16,660 nt of DNA. Origin: Flavobacteriales bacterium UBA7690 (lineage in GTDB: Bacteria; Bacteroidota; Bacteroidia; Flavobacteriales_F; PHOS-HE28). A model generated the notes under the pieces. That model saw nothing but the letters and a program-made list of their open reading frames with translations. It did not search any database and was not told where the DNA came from. The stretch lies in NCBI GenBank assembly GCA_002482775.1, contig DLGQ01000099.1, forward strand, positions 20,640-37,299. The letters run 5' to 3'. Below, piece after piece: positions 1 to 6,700 of this stretch (positions within the stretch are counted from its first letter, which is position 1; each line of letters begins with the position of its first letter). The translations under genes were made by a program, and so were the position numbers.

Positions 1-540
1 TATGGCTCGAAGATCCAGTTCCACGATCCCGGGGATCCCGTGATGGATGATCAACTGCGCGGAGATCTGCTGCCCGATGCCAAATTCGGATTCTACCTGT
101 ACGGTGAGCGTTTCTGGTTCGGCGCTACAGCACCCCAACTGTTGCGCAACAAGGTGTACTTCCTGGATGAAACTTCAGCGACGCTCAGCCGCATGGAGGA
201 TCACTACTACGTGATGGGTGGATACCGCTTCCCCATTGGCGCGGATTGGCGCGTGGAGCCGTCGTTCCTGGTGAAGTACACCACGCCTGTTCCATTGAAA
301 CTGGACTTTACCGCAACGGTGCGTTACAAAGACACGTTCTGGCTGGGCGCCGGATACCGCACCAACGATGCGTACAGTGCCATGGTGGGTTATTGGTTGA
401 AGAAGACCTTCCAGTTCGGTTACTCCTACGACATCATCACTTCCAACCTTCGCAACTACAGCACGGGCACCCATGAGGTGATGTTGGCGATCACGCTGGC
501 CAAGCCTCCACGCACGGCCGCGACGGCAGTAACACCGTAG
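1..540 (+). CDS. PorP/SprF family type IX secretion-associated outer membrane protein, 3' part
   Basis: The reading frame is open from base 1, so the gene begins outside the window; the GTG and ATG at 40 and 43 are internal codons. What remains is about 179 residues of alternating beta-strand sequence typical of an outer-membrane barrel. Recognisable family marks are GATAPQLLRNK, the PSFLVKYTTPVPLKLDF strand pair, WLGAGYR and the near-terminal GTHEVML. The second PorP/SprF copy in this window has the matching blocks (GVSAPKLLEN, PSFMFRTVEGAPLSLDV, WFGAMYR, GTHEIML), but the two are well diverged. Family members sit in the outer membrane and support T9SS secretion of type B cargo. It probably serves another cargo gene upstream of the window. 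The ending TAATAVTP-like tail differs from the SPRYF ending of the second copy. Family assignment is firm; the specific cargo is unknown. Confidence 0.9.
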   Translation, partial: YGSKIQFHDPGDPVMDDQLRGDLLPDAKFGFYLYGERFWFGATAPQLLRNKVYFLDETSATLSRMEDHYYVMGGYRFPIGADWRVEPSFLVKYTTPVPLKLDFTATVRYKDTFWLGAGYRTNDAYSAMVGYWLKKTFQFGYSYDIITSNLRNYSTGTHEVMLAITLAKPPRTAATAVTP

Positions 541-713
541 TTCGCGGGCATTGATGGTTAGCGGAAAGTGACCATTTCGACCCTTAGCGTCGAATTTGGT
601 CGATGGAACACCTACGGCTGTCGATCATTTGTGCGGGAGCCCTTTGCGGTGTTGACCGAAAGAGCCCTAAGCGGTGTAAATTGCCGTCCCTCTTACCGGG
701 GCACCCTATCGAC
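541..713 (+). other. Upstream region of the giant surface-protein gene
   Basis: This stretch separates the first PorP/SprF gene from the preferred start of the giant gene. The frame is open from an ATG at 603, but the 37 residues it would add are not signal-peptide-like, so I treat it as untranslated. The best promoter-like match is TTG at 652-654 followed after 22 bases by TAAATTG at 677-683, one T short of the Bacteroidetes TAnnTTTG box. If real, it would start transcription after 603 and before 714. No clear terminator for the upstream gene is visible. Confidence 0.25.
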
Positions 714-3700
714 GTGACTTTACCACTTTTCGTTCGCAGACTACGGCTTTCCTTTGGGGTAGCCCTCATGTTGGTGTTGGCCTGTATGGGCAACATTTCG
801 CACGCGCAGACCTTTCTGATGGCTGACGGAGCCAACTGGGAAACCTGTTCCGGAACCTTTTACGATAGCGGCGGTGCCGGGGGCAATTATGGAAATAGCG
901 AGAACATGACCGCTACCCTGTGCCCCCCGGGTGGCGCAGGCTCTGGGCCTATGTCCAGCATTGAGTTCGTTTCATGGAACGTGGACCTGACCGGTCTGTT
1001 GGACAACTTGGTGATCCATGATGGCCCGACAGCGGCTTCTCCTGTACTGGCAACGGGATCGGCCCTCAATTCTTTGCAAGGGCAATCCTTCATGGCCTCC
1101 GGTCCAAGTGGATGCCTCACGTTCGTTTGGACCAGTGACCTGCTCTTGACAGGCGGCGGTTGGGCGGCTACCATCACAACGGGTCCAGATGCTGGTGGGA
1201 ACGGGACGACCACCGTGTGTGCCAATGCGGCGGCTTTCAATCTATTCACCTTGCTTACCGGGTCGCCCGAAGCGGGTGGCACATGGTCATTCGGTGGCGC
1301 GCCTACTAGCGGGACGTTCACACCGGGTGTTTCTGCGGCAGGGGTGTACACCTATACCATCGCGGCCGTTGCACCGTGCGTTGATGCATCCGCCACGGTC
1401 ACTGTCGCTGTCATAGCACCACCGAACGCTGGTAGCAACAGTACACGAAGCGTTTGTAGTTCGGCTGCACCGTTCGACCTTTTCGCCGCACTGGGTGGTT
1501 CCCCTGCTGGTGGTGGTGCATGGACAGGTCCCGCTGGTACACCCGTCACCTCCACCTTCACCCCCGGTACTTCACCGCAAGGTGTGTATACGTACACCGT
1601 CCTGGGCACACCACCCTGCGCCAACGCTGCGGCCACTGTAACGGTAACGGTGGTGGCCGCGCCGAACCCCGGTACGAATGCAATTACGAGCGCTTGTAGC
1701 AATAGCGCATCGTTCAGCATGATAACGCGTCTCGGTGGCACGCCACAAGCCGGCGGCACATGGGTAGGCCCCGCTGGTGCGCATGGCCCCACGTTCGTGC
1801 CTGGAACCGATGTGGCCGGCAACTATGTTTACACGGTATCCGGATCCGCACCGTGTACCGCAGCAAGCGCAACCTTGTCCATCGCGGTGCAAACCGCCCC
1901 GAACGCGGGTACCAACGGAAGTACGACCGTTTGTAGTACCGATGCGAACTTCCTGCTCTTCGGGCTCTTGGGAGGAACACCGGATGGCGGTGGGACGTGG
2001 ACCGCTCCAGGTGGTGCTGCTTTTCCTGGAACCTTCATTCCGGGAACTAGCGCACCCGGCGTGTACACCTACACGGTGGCCGGTACCGCACCGTGCGCCA
2101 ATGCCACCGCTACCGTCACGGTCTCGGTGAACACAGCGCCCAACGCGGGTACCAATGCCACGGTGAGCCGGTGTTCGAATAACGCAGCATTCAACCTCTT
2201 CGCACAGCTCGGTGGAACGCCAGCCCCCGGTGGTACATGGGTAGGTCCTTCCGGTGCGAGCAATGGCACCTTCACCCCAGGTACGAGCACGCCCGGGGCC
2301 TACACCTATACCGTTATCGGTACAGCGCCGTGCGCCAATGCAACCGCTGTGGTGACCGTGAACATCACCCAAGCACCGAACGCAGGCACGAATGGTACAC
2401 GTTCAACATGTGCCACGGATGCTCCGTTCACCTTGTTCAATTCATTGGGTGGAACGCCCGATGCTGGTGGTACGTGGACCGCACCCGGTGGTGGCGTCAG
2501 CAATGGCACTTTCACGCCCGGCACCTCTGCGCCCGGTGCTTATACTTACACAGTAACAGGCACTGCTCCCTGCGCGAACGCCACGGCGACCGTCACGGTT
2601 TCTGTTGTTGCGCCACCGAACCCCGGTACAAATGGTAGCACCACCGTCTGTAGCAACGGTCCTACGGTGAACCTGTTCACCCTGCTCGGTGGTTCACCCG
2701 CCGCCGGTGGAACGTGGACAAGGCCGAACGGAACAGCGCACACCGGGTCGTTGGATCCCGCAACGGATCCCGCAGGGACCTACACCTATACCGTGGCCGG
2801 TACAGCACCTTGCAGTGCCGCGTCCAGCACGGTACAAGTAGCGAAGGTCACCGCGCCGAACGCCGGGACGGATGGCAGCATCACCGTGTGCAGCACCATG
2901 GCGCCCTTCCAACTGTTCACGGTGCTGGGTGGCACACCGAGCGGGAGCGGTACTTGGCGAACGCCGACCAACGCGGCTTTCAATGGCACCTTCACACCAG
3001 GAACGACCGCAGCTGGGACGTACAAGTACATCGTCCTCGGCACCACGCCTTGCGTGAATGACACGGCGTTCGTTACCGTGATCGTGAACCAAGCGCCCAA
3101 CGCAGGCAGCAACGCTACCGTCACCGTTTGTAGTAACCAAGCTGCCTTCACCCTCATCTCTCGCCTCGGTGGAACACCGAATGCCGGAGGCACATGGACA
3201 GGCCCTGATGGCTTGGCTTTTGCCGGTACCTACACGCCCGGCACTTCCGCCCCTGGCGCATACACGTACACGGTCGCAGGTGTGTCTCCTTGTCTGGCGG
3301 CGAGCGCCGTGGTGGCCATCACCGAACAACGGCAGCCGGTGGCGGGGTCCAACGGAAGCTTCTCCAGCTGTACCACGGATGGCCCGGTGGATCTGTTCGA
3401 TGAGCTCGGTGGTACCCCCGACGGCGGTGGAGTTTGGACAGCCCCCGGTGGCGCCACCGTTTCCGGCGTGTTCTTGCCCGGGACGAGCGTCCAAGGCATA
3501 TATACATACACGCTAGCGGCAACAGCACCGTGTACTTCGGCATCCGCCACGGTCACCGCCACGGTGAACCAAGCACCCGATGCCGGTGATGATGCCACGG
3601 TATCCATTTGCCCGGATGCCACCCCGGTGAATCTGTTCGCTGCACTTGACGGTACACCGGATGCTGGTGGGACATGGACGGACGATGATGCCACCGGTCA

Positions 3701-6700
3701 GCTGAGCGCTGGTATCTTCACTCCAACTGGTCTTCCCGCAGGTGATTACGATTTCACCTACACGGTTACCGGCAACGGCCAATGTGGAGATGCGAGCGCC
3801 ACGGTGCGCGTGACCATCGTGGCTGCCCTCGATGCCGGGACCAATGGCACACTTACGGTGTGTGGTTCCAACAACCTGGTGGACCTCTTCACGGGATTGG
3901 GCGGTACACCACAGCCCGGCGGGGCATGGTCCGAACTCTCCGGTACCGGTGCACTTACAGGACAGTTCTTCAATGCTACACTTGTCCCAGCGGGTACTTA
4001 TTCGTTCCGCTACGATCTGAGCGGATCCGCCTCCTGCATGGCCGACAATGCCCAGGTGAACGTCACGGTGGTGGCCCAACGAAGACCCGGGACCAACGGC
4101 AGTACCACCGTGTGCAGCAACAGTGGTTCCTTCAACCTCTTCCCCTTGTTGGGTGGTAACCCACAACCGGGTGGCACATGGAGCCCGGGCACCGGACAGT
4201 ACGACCCTTCGACGAACAACCCGGGTGTGTTCACCTACACCCTCACCGGAACAACGCCGTGCCCCAACGCCACCGCTACGGTGACCGTGGCCGAAGTGGC
4301 TGCCCCGATCGCAGGGAATAGCGCCTCCACCACGGTGTGCAGCAATGATGGCACGTTCAACATGACCCTGCGCTTGGGAGGATCCCCACAACCCGGCAGT
4401 TGGTCTTTCGGCGGGAACCCGCACAGCAACCTTTTCACTCCAGGTGTCGACCTTCCTGGGGTTTATGTCTACACGGTCTTAGGCATCTCTCCTTGTGGAT
4501 CGGCGATCGCCACACTTACCGTGAACGTGAACAACGCTCCCAACGCTGGGGCGAACGCGGATACCACGGTGTGCGCTAACGGCCAGTCCTTCTCTTTGTT
4601 CAGCCTGCTTTCCGGCGGTGCGCAGCCTGGTGGTGTATGGACCGGTCCGGGCGGCCCACACACCGGCTTCTACGAACCCACGAGCGATACACCGGGCGAT
4701 TATTTCTACACCGTAACAGGCCTGTCACCGTGTGCAACGGATGTAGCCGTGGTAACGGTGTCCGAAAGTGATGTGCCCAACGCTGGCATCAGTGCTCCGC
4801 TCGTTGTGTGCTCCAATGGATCTAGTGTGAACTTGATCACCGCATTGGGTGGAACACCGAGTCCCACGGGATCTTGGACTGGCCCAGCGCCGAGCACCGC
4901 TGCTTTCAACGGCGTGTTCATCCCAGGCACTACCACCCCGGGAACCTATACCTATACTGTTCAGGGTACAGCACCTTGCCCGAACGCGACAGCAACGGTC
5001 ACCGTTTCGCTTAGCACACCACCGAACGCAGGAACGAGCCGGTCGATCATCGCATGCAGTAGTGCAGCAGCGTTCGCCCTGGTGGATAGCTTGGGCGGCA
5101 CGCCGATGTTGAACGGAACGTGGACCACCCCGCCACCCGTTGGACCAACGAGCGGGGTGTTCAATCCGCTCACCAGTGTGCCTGGTATCTACACCTACAC
5201 CGTGCCGGGCACTGCGCCATGTGCCAACGCGGTGGCCACAGTTACCGTTACGGTGAACCAGCGTGCCAACGCTGGCAACGATGCCAACCTGAGCGTGTGC
5301 AGCAGCGGTGGCGCACAGGACATGTTCTTGTTGTTGGGCCCACAGGCACAGACCGGTGGCGTCTGGACCGTGCAAGCCACCGGAGCAAGCCACGGAAGCT
5401 CCTTCCTGCCCAACAGCGATGTTTCCGGCGTCTACGTTTACATGGTTCCCGGTAGGCCGGGATGCGTGAGCGATCAGGCGTTGGTCTCGGTCACGCTGAA
5501 CCAAGCGCCGAACGCAGGCTTCAACGGGCTGATCACGGTGTGCGATGACAACACGGCATTCCAACTGGTGAACGTGTTGAACGGATCGCCGCAGTTGAAC
5601 GGCACATGGACCGATCCGACACCGGCGGCGCATACGGGGATATTCGTTCCTGGCACCAACCAAGCTGGTGTGTATACCTACACCGTCCTTGGTGCGGCCC
5701 CCTGCCCCAATGCTCAAGCACAGGTAACGGTGTTCCAGAACGAAAGGCCATACGCCGGTGAGAACGGCGTAGCATCGGTGTGCAGCAATAACCCGCCGTT
5801 CTCTTTGTTCAGCAGGTTGACGAACAACCCTGACGCGGGCGGTTCATGGACCGGACCAAGCGGCCCAGTGGGTAACATCTTCGATCCTGCAACATCACAA
5901 CCGGGCACCTACCAATACCGCATTCAAGGTGCTGCCCCGTGCGCTTCGGATTCCGCCACGGTAACCGTGTTCGTCAACCCTGCACCGAATGCAGGGATCA
6001 GTACCGTTGCGCAGATCTGTTCGTCTTCCGGACCGGTTGATCTGTTGTCGTTGCTCGGTGGTACGCCCGGCACCACAGGCGCCTGGTCTTTCGGTGGTAA
6101 CACCCATGGTCCACAATTCGATCCGCTTACGGATATCAGTGGTCCCTACGTGTACACGGCGGTCGGCACATCGCCCTGTGTGAACGCCGTATCCCAAGTG
6201 CAGATCACCTTGGTGGCAGCGCCAAGCGCCGGTAGCAATGGAAGCATCGCTGCGTGTATCGGTGACCCTGCCGTTCAACTTGCGAGCGGCCTTGTTGGTA
6301 CGTGGACCGCTGGCGGCACTTGGACGGATGATGACAATACAGGAGCGCTATCCGGTGGAATATTGAATGGCACTTCCCTAGCGCCCGGCTCTTATGAATT
6401 CACCTATACAGTGGCTGGTTCCGGCCCCTGTCCCACGACTACGGCCGTGGTCACCGTGGCGATCGCAGCGGATCTGGATGCTGGCGAGGACAACAGTATC
6501 ACGGTGTGCGAGAACGAGGTCTTCGCACTTTTCCCGCGTTTGGGAGGAACACCACAGCCGGGTGGTTCCTGGATAGACCGCGACGGTAGCGGTGCTTTGA
6601 TCGGCGGCGTGTTCAACGGTCCGCAGGTGCCGGACAATTCAACCTGGAACTTCGATTACGTGTTGCCGGCGCTTGGTTCGTGCGAAAGCGATACCGCCAC

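Noticed and set aside
40..540. Full-length small gene starting at GTG 40
   Set aside because: The frame is open and PorP/SprF-like back to base 1, there is no signal peptide at 40, and the family is about 300 residues, so this is a truncated 3' part.
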